64,000 nt of DNA from JBGSUZ01 sp964404895 (GTDB taxonomy: Bacteria; Bacillota; Clostridia; Peptostreptococcales; Acidaminobacteraceae). Made by a program: the position numbers and the translations under genes. Of this stretch, positions 1-9,400 are shown piece after piece. The stretch is from positions 806,001 through 870,000 of the forward strand of contig CAYOLV010000001.1 in assembly GCA_964404895.1 (NCBI GenBank), given 5' to 3'. The notes beneath the pieces are model-generated. The model was given only the letters and a program-made list of their open reading frames with translations, did not search any database and was not told where the DNA came from. Position 1 is the first letter of the stretch; each line of letters begins with the position of its first letter.

Positions 1-2
1 AA

Positions 3-191
3 GCAATAGACACCACTGCAGCGGGGGACAGCTTCACTGGAGGACTGGCAGTTTGTATCAATCAAGGCAAACCGATGGATGAGGCTCTTGAGTTCGCCAG
101 CAAAGTTGGGGCACTGACGGTTCAAAAATTAGGTGCTCAAAGCTCATTGCCCCGTTTGGAAGAGGTTGAAGCTTTTCAATCGAATTGTTGA
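3..191 (+). CDS. rbsK: Ribokinase, C-terminal end (truncated by window edge)
   Basis: The first 62 codons read into a TGA at 189-191. The product is the C-terminal end of a PfkB-family sugar kinase. The visible start, DTTAAGDSFTGG, is the family's anion-hole and catalytic-base signature (the Asp of AAGDSF is the general base). It is followed by the usual short helical tail. The gene lies 64 bases upstream of rbsD and begins the visible part of a ribose transport operon, so ribokinase (ribose to ribose 5-phosphate, cytoplasm) is the natural assignment. The N-terminal sugar-binding part is outside the window. Another PfkB kinase cannot be excluded on the fragment alone. Confidence 0.85.
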   Translation, partial: AIDTTAAGDSFTGGLAVCINQGKPMDEALEFASKVGALTVQKLGAQSSLPRLEEVEAFQSNC

Positions 192-255
192 AACTTTTGA
201 TCAAAAATCAGTAAAAGCAGGGGTTTAAGATCAGTAAAAATACTGGAGGTTATCC

Positions 256-651
256 ATGAAAAAAGGAAGAGTACTGAACCCACAGTTGAGTCAAGTGATT
301 GCCAGTATGGGACACACCGACCAATTGGTTATTGGAGATGCAGGGTTACCAATCCCTGAACACGTTGAACGTGTAGATTTGGCATTGACTCATAATATTC
401 CTACATTCATACAAACATTGGAGATTATTCTTAGCGAGTTGGAAGTGGAATCCGCAGTGGTGGCAACTGAAATTCAAGAAAAAAACCCAAGTGTTTTGGA
501 AGCTATAAAAAAGGCATTGCCAAATTTGGAAATTGAATTTGTAGACCATGAAACCTTTAAGTCTCTTTCTGGGGATGCAAAGGCCATTGTAAGAACTGGC
601 GAATGTAGTCCTTATGCCAATATTATTTTAAGATCAGGCGTGACTTTCTAG
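256..651 (+). CDS. rbsD: D-ribose pyranase RbsD
   Basis: This 131-residue protein matches the RbsD/FucU family in length and motifs. The motif GHTDQLVIGDAGLPIP near the N-terminus carries the catalytic His20 and the conserved Asp-Ala-Gly. The C-terminal ECSPYANIIL is the second family block. The enzyme interconverts the beta-pyranose and beta-furanose forms of ribose so that ribokinase can use it. ATG 256 follows a TGGAGG ribosome binding site at normal distance. It sits between rbsK and rbsA in the same direction, as in the classic rbs operon. Confidence 0.95.
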   Translation: MKKGRVLNPQLSQVIASMGHTDQLVIGDAGLPIPEHVERVDLALTHNIPTFIQTLEIILSELEVESAVVATEIQEKNPSVLEAIKKALPNLEIEFVDHETFKSLSGDAKAIVRTGECSPYANIILRSGVTF

Positions 652-690
652 TAGGAAGTACGATTTGGAATGTGAGAAAGGTTGGGGAAG

Positions 691-2178
691 ATGCAGACAC
701 CCATTTTGAGCATAAAAAATATCAGCAAATCCTTTCCTGGGGTGAAGGCTTTAGACGGCGTCAATCTTCATCTTTATGAAGGAAAAGTAATGGCGCTTCT
801 AGGTGAAAATGGCGCAGGAAAATCTACGTTGATGAAGATCATCAGCGGGGTCTATACTTTGGATTCTGGAGAATTGATTTACGGAGGCAAACCGGTCGCT
901 TTTAAAAATCCTAGAGAAGCACAGCAAGAAGGCATCACCATCATTCACCAAGAACTGAACTTGATTAAGGAGTTAACCATTGGGGAGAATATCTTCCTTG
1001 GGCGTGAACCTGTCAAGTTGGCAGGAAAAATAGACTGGAAAAAGCTGTACAGTGAGTCTGAAAAGCTGATGGAAAGACTGGGGCTAAAGCGCTCGCCGAA
1101 AACCTTAGTGGGGGAACTGAGCATTGCTGAACAGCAGTTGGTTGAAATTGCAAAAGCAATCTCTTTCAACGCCAAGGTCATCATTATGGATGAGCCGACA
1201 GATGCCTTAACTGAAGCTGAGACAGAACGTTTATTTAAATTGATAAAAGATTTGAGAGCTGAAAACAAAGCGGTTGTTTTTATATCCCACCGCCTTGAAG
1301 AAATTTTTGAAATCTGTGATCAATTGACCATCCTGAGAGACGGAAAACCTGTATGCGAAGCGGAGGTCAGTGATTTTACCAAAGAAATGATCATTGAAAA
1401 AATGGTCGGCAGAAAGCTAGAAGAACAGTACCCTTATATAGAAGGAAATAAAGATGCTGAGACCGTTATGACGGTTAAAGGCTTAACCAATGAACATGTC
1501 ACTGAGGTGACTTTTGACCTTAAGGCGGGAGAAGTACTGGGTATTTCAGGTCTGGTTGGCTCTGGCAGAACGGAACTGGCAAAGACCCTTTATGGTCTTT
1601 ACCCCATAGTTTCAGGGGAAGTGCTGTTGTCTGGAAAGAAGGCACATTTCAAAAGCCCTCAAGAAGCCTTAAAGCATGGACTTGCCTATATTTCAGAAGA
1701 CAGAAAATCTGAAGGTTTGATTTTAGAACTTTCTGTAGCGGAAAATATGACTATTTCTTGTCTGGATCAATTTGTAGGAAAAATAGGAAATATCAGCCAT
1801 GGGAAAGAAAAAAGCGTTGTAGCTGATTATATTCAAAAAATGTCCATTAAGACGCCAAGTCAGTCTCAGATCATTAAACTCCTCAGTGGTGGCAATCAGC
1901 AAAAAGTGGCCATTGCCAAAGGGATTCTCAATCAGCCAAAAGTTTTGATACTGGATGAACCTACTAGAGGCGTGGATGTTGGCGCCAAAAAAGAAATCTA
2001 TGAAATCATCAATCAATTGAAGGCAGAGGGAATGGGGATCATTGTCATTTCATCTGAAATGCCGGAAATTCTCGGCATCAGCGATCGGATCATGGTCGTT
2101 CACGAAGGGCGAAACAAAGGCATTTTAAGTCGTCAAGAAGCGAGCCAAGAACAGATCATGAGCGTAGCGCTACAATAA
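691..2178 (+). CDS. rbsA: Ribose ABC transporter, double ATP-binding protein
   Basis: A 495-residue ABC ATPase with two fused nucleotide-binding domains, the layout of the RbsA/MglA sugar importers. The N-terminal domain has Walker A GENGAGKST and a Walker B ending MDEPTDAL. The C-terminal domain has the degenerate Walker A GLVGSGRTE usual in this family, the signature LSGGNQQKVAIAKG, and Walker B LILDEPTRGVDVG. It powers ribose import with RbsC and RbsB at the cytoplasmic face. ATG 691 is preferred over an in-frame TTG at 682, because AAGG at 678-681 is correctly spaced only from the ATG. Confidence 0.95.
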   Translation: MQTPILSIKNISKSFPGVKALDGVNLHLYEGKVMALLGENGAGKSTLMKIISGVYTLDSGELIYGGKPVAFKNPREAQQEGITIIHQELNLIKELTIGENIFLGREPVKLAGKIDWKKLYSESEKLMERLGLKRSPKTLVGELSIAEQQLVEIAKAISFNAKVIIMDEPTDALTEAETERLFKLIKDLRAENKAVVFISHRLEEIFEICDQLTILRDGKPVCEAEVSDFTKEMIIEKMVGRKLEEQYPYIEGNKDAETVMTVKGLTNEHVTEVTFDLKAGEVLGISGLVGSGRTELAKTLYGLYPIVSGEVLLSGKKAHFKSPQEALKHGLAYISEDRKSEGLILELSVAENMTISCLDQFVGKIGNISHGKEKSVVADYIQKMSIKTPSQSQIIKLLSGGNQQKVAIAKGILNQPKVLILDEPTRGVDVGAKKEIYEIINQLKAEGMGIIVISSEMPEILGISDRIMVVHEGRNKGILSRQEASQEQIMSVALQ

Positions 2179-2195
2179 TTGGAGGTCATTTTGTC

Positions 2196-3128
2196 ATGAA
2201 AAAAGGTTTTTTGCGTCAATATCAATCGATCATCATGTTGTTGGTTTTCTCAGGTGCTATAGCACTCATGAACGATCGTTTTCTTACAGTATCAAATTTA
2301 CTAAATGTGTTTAGACAATCTTCTATCAATGCAGTGATCGCCTGTGGGATGACCTTCGTCATTTTGACTGGGGGAATTGATTTAGCCGTGGGTTCAGTGC
2401 TGGCAATCTCTTCAGCAGTCTGTGCAAGTCTTCTGATTGCTGGTTTTGGTTTGCCTGTTGCAGTAGGCGCAGCGTTAATTGTAGGCGCTATTTCTGGGGC
2501 TGCCAGCGGTCTTATCATCACAAAGGGGAAGGTTCAGCCTTTTATTGCGACCTTGGTCATGATGACCTTCTTACGAGGGGCCACACTTGTGTTTACGAAT
2601 GGCACACCGCTGACCATTGGGAAAGCAAAAAGTGCAGATGCCTTTTATTTCTTAGGCAATGGCAACATTGCAGGGATTCCAGTCCCTATCCTAATGACGA
2701 TTGTAGTCTTCGGACTTGGTTACTTCATATTGACTCAGACGAAAATAGGCAGATATGTTTATGCGGTTGGGGGCAACGAAGAAGCTTCAAGACTTTCAGG
2801 CCTTAACACAGATCGCATTAAAATATTCGTCTATACAGTCAGCGGTATTTTAGCCGCAGTGGCTGGGATTATTGTCACTTCAAGACTCAGCTCGGCTCAA
2901 CCGACAGCAGGCTCAGGCTATGAATTGGACGCGATTGCGGCGGTTGTACTGGGTGGCACCAGTCTTGTGGGCGGAAAAGGTAAAATTATGGGAACTATTA
3001 TTGGGGTGCTCATTATAGGTATTCTCAACAATGCCCTGAACTTAATGGAAATTTCATCGTATTACCAAATGATTGCTAAAGCGGCGGTTATTTTACTGGC
3101 AGTTTTGTTAGACCGTAAAAACCAATAG
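2196..3128 (+). CDS. rbsC: Ribose ABC transporter permease
   Basis: A 310-residue, very hydrophobic protein of the BPD_transp_2 (AraH/RbsC) family with about eight to ten membrane segments. The family motifs are visible: GIDLAVGSVLA in the N-terminal half, IGRYVYAVGGNEEASRLSG in the cytoplasmic coupling loop, and AAVVLGGTSLVGGKG near the C-terminus. It forms the membrane channel for ribose with RbsA. The start has a GGAGG site and lies 17 bases after the rbsA stop, so the genes are co-transcribed. Confidence 0.95.
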   Translation: MKKGFLRQYQSIIMLLVFSGAIALMNDRFLTVSNLLNVFRQSSINAVIACGMTFVILTGGIDLAVGSVLAISSAVCASLLIAGFGLPVAVGAALIVGAISGAASGLIITKGKVQPFIATLVMMTFLRGATLVFTNGTPLTIGKAKSADAFYFLGNGNIAGIPVPILMTIVVFGLGYFILTQTKIGRYVYAVGGNEEASRLSGLNTDRIKIFVYTVSGILAAVAGIIVTSRLSSAQPTAGSGYELDAIAAVVLGGTSLVGGKGKIMGTIIGVLIIGILNNALNLMEISSYYQMIAKAAVILLAVLLDRKNQ

Positions 3129-3133
3129 GGATT

Positions 3134-3227
3134 AAGGCGCATGCCTTTATATATCCAAATGTTTTAATGCTCCACATTGGGGCAAATGGTTTGTCAAAGG
3201 GGCGGGGTGCCCTGAGACACATTAAAA
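3134..3227 (+). promoter_or_regulatory. Structured RNA between rbsC and rbsB
   Basis: The 113-base gap before rbsB can fold. A short hairpin pairs AAGGC (3134-3138) with GCCTT (3143-3147). An outer stem pairs TTTTAATG (3162-3169) with CATTAAAA (3220-3227), and inside it GGGGCA (3179-3184) pairs with TGCCCT (3208-3213) with one G-U pair. The outer stem ends four bases before the rbsB ribosome binding site. No T-tract follows. Structures in this position can block mRNA decay and raise expression of the binding protein; that role is inference here. Confidence 0.4.
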
Positions 3228-3241
3228 TTAGGAGGGGAATC

Positions 3242-4174
3242 ATGAAAAAAGTAATTTCTGTTCTACTGATGTTGGTCTTAACAATGGGTTTAATGGCAGG
3301 CTGTTCTACAAGCAAGCCAGAAGCGGGTGCTGCTGCGCCGGCTGCAACGACTGAAACAGGCGCTAAAAAAGTTGGTTTGGTTTTATCAACACTTAACAAC
3401 CCATTCTTCGTTACCTTAAAAGAAGGTGCTGAAGCAAAAGCAAAAGAACTCGGCATTGAATTGATCGTACTGGATTCACAAAACGATCCTTCAAAAGACA
3501 TGGCAAACGTAGAAGATTTGATCACTCAAGGCGTCAGCTTGATCCTTCTTAACCCTACGGATTCAGATGCGGTTGCAAATGCAGTAAAAGCAGCTAACGA
3601 TGCTAAAATCCCTGTCATTACTTTAGACAGAGCAGCTAACGGTGGCACTGTGGTTTCACACATTGCATCTGACAACATTGCAGGCGGTAAAATGGCTGCA
3701 GATTTCATTAACGAAAAATTAGGCGGCAAAGGTAACGTGATTGAACTTCAAGGGATTGCTGGAACATCTGCTGCAAGAGACAGAGGTCAAGGCTTCAATG
3801 ACCAATTGGCAACTTATGCTGGTCTTAAAATCGTAGCGGCACAACCTGCAGACTTTGACAGAACTAAAGGTTTGTCTGTTATGGAAAACTTGCTTCAGTC
3901 ACAACCAGACGTTCAAGCAGTATTTGCTCATAACGATGAAATGGCATTAGGTGCACTTCAAGCAATCGAAGCAAGTGGCAAATCAATTATCGTTGTAGGC
4001 TTTGATGCCATTGACGATGCAGTAGCAGCCGTTAATGATGGCAAAATGGCAGCAACAGTTGCTCAGCAACCAGAGTTGATTGGTTCTATGGGCGTAGATA
4101 CTGCTGCTAAAGTTCTTGCTGGTGAAACGGTTGAAGCTTCTATTCCAGTAGAATTAAAATTGATTGTTAAATAA
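3242..4174 (+). CDS. rbsB: Ribose ABC transporter substrate-binding lipoprotein
   Basis: A 310-residue periplasmic-binding-protein-like domain (Peripla_BP_4) with a lipoprotein signal: a short basic start, a hydrophobic stretch and the lipobox MAGC with Cys21. The mature part begins with an Ala/Glu/Thr-rich linker, followed by KKVGLVLSTLNNPFF, a typical RbsB first strand. Later signatures include DSQNDPSKDMANVEDLI, TLDRAANGG and VFAHNDEMALGA. It captures ribose outside the membrane and delivers it to RbsC/RbsA. ATG 3242 is chosen because AGGAGGGG lies just upstream. A longer in-frame start at 3167 would bury the signal peptide. Confidence 0.95.
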   Translation: MKKVISVLLMLVLTMGLMAGCSTSKPEAGAAAPAATTETGAKKVGLVLSTLNNPFFVTLKEGAEAKAKELGIELIVLDSQNDPSKDMANVEDLITQGVSLILLNPTDSDAVANAVKAANDAKIPVITLDRAANGGTVVSHIASDNIAGGKMAADFINEKLGGKGNVIELQGIAGTSAARDRGQGFNDQLATYAGLKIVAAQPADFDRTKGLSVMENLLQSQPDVQAVFAHNDEMALGALQAIEASGKSIIVVGFDAIDDAVAAVNDGKMAATVAQQPELIGSMGVDTAAKVLAGETVEASIPVELKLIVK

Positions 4175-4260
4175 ATTACCGTAGTTAAAAAAACACAAAA
4201 CAGCTTGTAATTTTAACATGCACAAAAATACTTATATAGCTATTTAATATGAAAGTAATT

Positions 4261-4308
4261 AATGATTAAAAGGCCTAGAATGAGTCAATTCTAAGCCTTT
4301 TAATCATT
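4261..4308 (+). terminator. Terminator after the rbs operon
   Basis: A nearly perfect inverted repeat of about 20 bases pairs 4261-4281 with 4288-4308, around a six-base loop (GAGTCA) and with one mismatch. The A/T-rich outer arms supply a T-rich tail on both strands. It lies 87 bases after the rbsB stop and before the sstT promoter region. The gap 4175-4488 (314 bases) contains this terminator, then the candidate promoter and leader described below, and no gene. Confidence 0.8.
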
Positions 4309-4366
4309 ATAATGAAACTTAAGTGCATTATACTGTTTATATATTAAGAATAATTCATAAAAAGGG

Positions 4367-4395
4367 TTTTCAAATCTTCTGAATTGTGATACGAT
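4367..4395 (+). promoter_or_regulatory. Candidate promoter of sstT
   Basis: TTTTCA at 4367-4372 and TACGAT at 4390-4395 are separated by 17 bases, each matching four of six consensus positions. A start about seven bases downstream would place the transcript's 5' end right at the first leader hairpin (4402). The match is modest and rests on position as much as on sequence. Confidence 0.35.
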
Positions 4396-4401
4396 TATCA
4401 A

Positions 4402-4458
4402 AGTTACAAGTGCCGTTGGGGGTAGTCTTGTAACTAAAAACATCTGTTGTGGATGTTT
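4402..4458 (+). promoter_or_regulatory. Two-hairpin leader of sstT
   Basis: Two perfect stems lie directly upstream of sstT. AGTTACAAG (4402-4410) pairs with CTTGTAACT (4427-4435) over a 16-base G-rich loop, and AAACATC (4438-4444) pairs with GATGTTT (4452-4458) over a seven-base loop. Neither is followed by a T-tract. The ribosome binding site (about 4475-4480) lies 17 bases beyond. I do not recognise a known riboswitch family. The compact double hairpin and the conserved-looking loop suggest a regulatory leader. Confidence 0.45.
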
Positions 4459-4488
4459 GCAAACCAATTTCTGTAGGGGGAAAGCACA

Positions 4489-5748
4489 TTGAAAAACTTA
4501 TTAAAAAAATGGAATGACATGAGTCTTGTAAAAAGAATCATTGTTGGTCTCATCGTAGGTATTATTCTTGCAGTGGCCATTCCAGAGCAAGCAAAATTTG
4601 TTGTTATCTTTGGTTCACTTTTTGTTGGAGCATTAAAAGCAGTTGCACCAATCCTGGTATTATTCTTGGTTACTTCAGCACTTTCACAACACAAAGAAGG
4701 ACACAAGACAAATATGTCAGCGATTCTTGTCCTTTATTTATTTGGTACATTTATAGCAGGGGCTACAGCAGTAGTCGTAAGCTTTATCTTCCCAGTAACA
4801 TTAACACTTGCTGCAGGCGCTGAGAGCGTAACACCTCCAGGCGGTATTGTAGAAGTACTTAGAGCATTGCTTCTAAACGTTGTAGACAATCCAGTTAAAG
4901 CTATTTTCAATGCAAACTACATCGGTATTTTAGCTTTTGCTGCAGTACTTGGTATGGCACTTAGAAATGCTTCTGACTCTACAAAGTCATTCATTAATGA
5001 TATGGCAGATGGTATTTCACAAATCGTAAGATGGGTCATCAACTTTGCACCACTTGGTATCTTAGGTTTAGTATTTGACTCTATCGCAACAAATGGTTTG
5101 GGCACACTTCTCGGCTACGGTAAATTACTCATCATCTTAGTAGGTTGTATGTTCTTAGTTGCATTAGTCATCAATCCATTAATCGTCTTTGCAAAAATTC
5201 GTCAAAACCCATACCCACTTGTACTCAGATGTCTTAAGCAAAGTGGTATCACAGCATTCTTCACAAGAAGCTCAGCTGCAAACATTCCAGTAAATATGGA
5301 ACTTTGTGAAGAACTTGGCCTTGATAAAGATACTTACTCAGTGTCAATTCCTCTTGGTGCAACCATCAACATGGCAGGTGCTTCTATTACAATTTCAGTA
5401 TTAACACTTGCAGCGGTACACACATTGGGTATTGCAGTAGATATTCCTACAGCAATTATTCTCAGCGTACTTTCAGCTGTAGCAGCTTGTGGCGCTTCTG
5501 GTGTTGCCGGTGGTTCATTACTTCTTATCCCATTAGCTTGTAGCTTATTTGGTATTCCAAATGACATTGCAATGCAAGTTGTTGGTGTAGGTTTCATCAT
5601 CGGAGTTGTTCAAGACTCTTGTGAAACAGCACTTAACTCTTCAACAGATGCACTCTTTACTGCAGCAGCAGAATTTGCTGAGTGGAAAAAAGAAGGCAAG
5701 AGCATCGACATTTCTCATAAGAGAACTGTACAAGCTGAATCAAACTAA
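4489..5748 (+). CDS. sstT: Serine/threonine:Na+ symporter SstT
   Basis: A 419-residue member of the dicarboxylate/amino acid:cation symporter (DAACS) family. The block FTRSSAANIPVNMELCEELG followed by SIPLGATINMAGA is specific to SstT, and contains the re-entrant loop and substrate-binding residues. A second block, VQDSCETALNSSTDALFTA, sits near the C-terminus. About eight membrane helices and two hairpin loops are expected. The start is TTG 4489, with a TAGGGGG site eight bases upstream. It imports serine and threonine with sodium. It is a single-gene unit bounded by terminators at 4261-4308 and 5778-5816. Confidence 0.95.
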   Translation: MKNLLKKWNDMSLVKRIIVGLIVGIILAVAIPEQAKFVVIFGSLFVGALKAVAPILVLFLVTSALSQHKEGHKTNMSAILVLYLFGTFIAGATAVVVSFIFPVTLTLAAGAESVTPPGGIVEVLRALLLNVVDNPVKAIFNANYIGILAFAAVLGMALRNASDSTKSFINDMADGISQIVRWVINFAPLGILGLVFDSIATNGLGTLLGYGKLLIILVGCMFLVALVINPLIVFAKIRQNPYPLVLRCLKQSGITAFFTRSSAANIPVNMELCEELGLDKDTYSVSIPLGATINMAGASITISVLTLAAVHTLGIAVDIPTAIILSVLSAVAACGASGVAGGSLLLIPLACSLFGIPNDIAMQVVGVGFIIGVVQDSCETALNSSTDALFTAAAEFAEWKKEGKSIDISHKRTVQAESN

Positions 5749-5777
5749 TAAAAAATTAATTTTCTGATCATTATTAA

Positions 5778-5816
5778 AAACCTCATTGGGTCAACTAGAC
5801 TCAATGAGGTTTTTTT
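5778..5816 (+). terminator. Terminator of sstT
   Basis: A 15-bp stem (5778-5792 with 5798-5812, one G-U pair) encloses a five-base loop, AACTA, and runs into a T-tract ending near 5816. It is a textbook intrinsic terminator, 30 bases after the sstT stop. Confidence 0.93.
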
Positions 5817-5858
5817 ATTGTAAAATGAAGAAAAAGAAACTGAAAGAAGGTCTGTAAG

Positions 5859-6440
5859 ATGACAACGAGAGTACATAATACTATAAATATGCCAAAAGAT
5901 TTACCTACATTAGAAACAGAAAGATTGAGATTGGTAAGTTTGAATATGAACCACACACAAGCTTTATTCGAGATGCGCCAAAACCCTGAGCACCACAAGT
6001 ACACAGATACCCTTCCAGACCAAACCCTAGAGGAAACTCAAAGGTACATCGATAAAATGACAAAGGGTGTTATGGAGGGAAAATGGCTCATCTGGGGCAT
6101 AGAAGCTAAAGCCTCAGGCAATCTGGTAGGCACTATTAGCTTATGGCAGTTTGATCAGATGAAAAAAACAGCAGAATTGGGTTTTGGATTAACTTTGAAA
6201 GAACATCATAAAGGTTATATGAGCGAAGCAGTCTCAGCTGTTCTTACATATGGGTTTGAAATCCTTTATTTAAGTGAAATTCTGGCCTATACTGAGGAGA
6301 ATAATTCACCTTCTATACATTTATTGGAAAAGATGGATTTTGAACAAAGTGATTGTATTCAAGAAAATGGGTATCTAGTGGATAAAACATTCATTATGCG
6401 GGTTTACAGAGTTCGTCCTGGGAGGGAGGCACACTCATAA
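5859..6440 (+). CDS. GNAT N-acetyltransferase (RimJ/RimL type)
   Basis: A 193-residue Acetyltransf_3 domain. The start LPTLETERLRLV is the family's first strand, followed by ALFEMRQNPEHHKY and the acetyl-CoA-binding region FGLTLKEHHKGYMSEAVSAV, with NSPSIHLLEKMDFEQ near the end. The substrate (a ribosomal protein N-terminus, another protein or a small molecule) cannot be told. Its stop is immediately followed by the start of the histidine kinase gene, so the two are translationally linked. It heads the regulatory operon that runs to 14793. A downstream ATG at 5889 is a possible alternative start. Confidence 0.8.
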   Translation: MTTRVHNTINMPKDLPTLETERLRLVSLNMNHTQALFEMRQNPEHHKYTDTLPDQTLEETQRYIDKMTKGVMEGKWLIWGIEAKASGNLVGTISLWQFDQMKKTAELGFGLTLKEHHKGYMSEAVSAVLTYGFEILYLSEILAYTEENNSPSIHLLEKMDFEQSDCIQENGYLVDKTFIMRVYRVRPGREAHS

Positions 6441-9400
6441 ATGAGAAGAAGAAGTTTGAAGCATAAAATCATTTCCGTTATGATGCCGATGACCATTTTA
6501 TTGATGATTGGGAATTCACTCTACCATTACAATGTGACAAAAGAGCGTCTGCTCAAGGACTTTGAGAGTACACAGTTAAGTGCTGAGGCACATATAGTAG
6601 ATACCCTCTATTTAATTGATGCAGGCTATAGGATGTTAGAAATCAAACTTGAAGCCGATTTAAACGAAAAAGCAGATTCGTTTTTAAAGGTTTATAATCA
6701 GGCGGAAGGTCAGGTACAGCAAAAGGATCTTGAAGCCTTAAAAAAATCATACGGAAATGCTTATGATTTTATGATTATTGACGAATCTTCCACAATTACA
6801 TTAAGCACCCTGCCAGAAGGTTTGGGTTTTAATTTTAGCAAGTTTTCACCTGAACTGGGAGCCAAGATCAATGCCATACGTGAGGGAAATGTCACATGGT
6901 TTGAACAGCTTCGTACAAATGTAGGGACAGGGAAGCTCAGTAAGTTTGCCTATATTCCTACACAAAATCACAAAGTTCTGCTAGAGGTTGCCTACAGCAT
7001 TGACGGCTTTACCCATATCACTGAGGAACTGAAGCCTCATAGCATTATCGAGCAAATGATTGATGTCTCACCTCAAATCAAAGATATTAAAATATACGAT
7101 CTCTACGGCTATTTGTACAGTGATTCTGGTGAAAAAAAGGAACCAGATCAAGGGTTGCTTCAAATGATAGAACAGGTAAAAGAAGAAAAAGTCCTTACCG
7201 TGCCTATCGATGAAGTTCTGAGCAAGAAATACCTTTACGTAGATTTGAATCAATACAGAGAAAAGACTTTAGCCGACACGAATCGAATCATAGAAATCCT
7301 TTACGACAAAACGATCATCAATGACAGCTTAGCGGATTTGGAATTTACGACTATGGCTGGTATTATGATCATTTCTCTTTTTTTGGCCATGTCCATTTTA
7401 TACCTGAGTAATCGATTGACCCAACCAATTGAAATTCTTAGAAAAGGTGCTCAAAAAATTGCGGGAGGGGACTACAGTTCAAGAGTCAGGGTAGTTTCAA
7501 ACGATGAAGTCGGTGAGCTGGCAGAGACCTTTAATCATATGGCAGAAGAACTTAGCTTGAGTTTTAGCAAGATTGAAGGGCAAAACAAAATTTTAGAAGA
7601 CTACAACAAAAATTTGGAAATAAAAGTAGCTGAAAGAACTCAGGAAATTGAAAGCCGCAACTTACAGCTAGAAAGTGCCAACAATGAATTAGAGCTGGCG
7701 TGGATCAAGGCAAATGAAGCGACTCAGTCTAAAAGTCACTTTTTAGCGATGATGAGCCATGAAATCAGAACGCCAATCAACGCCATTGTGGGCATGACCT
7801 ATTTGATGTTTCGCACCAAATTAGATAACCGTCAGAAGGATTACGTTCAAAAAATCCAGAATTCTGCAGAAAATTTATTAGAAATTGTCAACGATGTTTT
7901 GGATATTTCCAAATTAGAGGCAGGCAAGTCTAAACTGGAAGCCATTCCTTTTAATTTGGAAGAAGTATTCGAAATGGTTTCTAACCAAGTAGGCTTCAAG
8001 GCAGCAGAAAAGCATATTGAACTAGTCATCGCCAATGATCCCTTAGTTACGAAGAACTTGATTGGAGACCCTTTACGGCTGCGTCAGGTTCTACTGAATT
8101 TACTCAACAATGCGGTTAAATTTACAGACAAGGGCGAAATATTGGTTGAGACACAGTTGGCAGGACAAAACGAAGAGGAGATTAAAATTAGATTTTCTGT
8201 AAAAGATACGGGCATTGGGATTGAAGCTGGGAAACTCGAAAAGCTCTTTCAACCCTTCCAACAAGCCGACGACACCATTACCAGAAAGTATGGAGGGACT
8301 GGGCTTGGTCTGTCTCTGTGCAAACATTTTGTCCAGTTGATGTCTGGTGAAATTTGGGCACAAAGTACACCCAATGAGGGGAGTACCTTCTATTTTACAG
8401 GGATCTTTAAAAAAGGAGAAAAGGAAGAGGCATCAGAAGTGTTCTTCGAGGCATTGAAACCGCTAAAGCTCCTTATTGTTGACGATTCAGAGATTACAAG
8501 AGAAGTGCTTTTAGAGATGCTGAAAAATTATTTTGGCGAGATTGTGACAGCAAGTTCAGGTGAAGAAGCGATTGTGAAAATTAAGCAGCTTGGTGAATCA
8601 GATTCTGCTTTTGACTTGATCTTAATGGATTGGAAAATGAGTGGCATTGATGGTCTAGAAGCTACTGCGCAAATCAAAAATCTGGCACATATGAAAAGAG
8701 TACCTATGGTTTTAATGCTGACAGGCTATGACCTGGACGAGGCGAGAAACCATCAAATGAGCAAGCATATTGATGGATTTCTGAGTAAACCAATCATTCA
8801 AAATATGTTGGTGGCAACCATTGGGAATATACTGGGACTGCCTTCTTATAGGCCCTTGATGAAAGAAGAAGCCGTAGAAAAGTCTCATGTTTACTTAGAA
8901 CCTCTTGAAGAAATTTCTATTTTGATTGCTGAAGACAATTTAGTCAATCAACAGATTTTGCGTGTTTTGTTAGAGCATCCTTTATTTAAGATAGACATGG
9001 CACCCAACGGCTTTGCTGCGGTTCAGTCTATGCTCCAATACAATTACGACTTGGTTTTCATGGATGTTCAGATGCCTGAAATGGATGGATTGGAAGCCAC
9101 TAAGGCTATTCGCCGAGATATCAATGAAGATAAACTCCCCATCATCGCCATGACGGCTCACGCTCTGGAAGAAGATCGGTTGAAGTGTTTAGAAGCTGGG
9201 ATGAATGATTTTATCAGCAAACCTATTAGTGACACAGTGCTTTATGAGACGATGATTCGATGGATGCCGCAGAAGAAAATGGTGATCCGTCAATGGGACA
9301 GCGAGGATAGTTTGGCGCGGATAGAACCCTTTATTGGCTTAAGAGCGCTCAACACCAAGCAGCCTCTAATCAATCTTAGAGGAGACGGGTATAAGTATTT

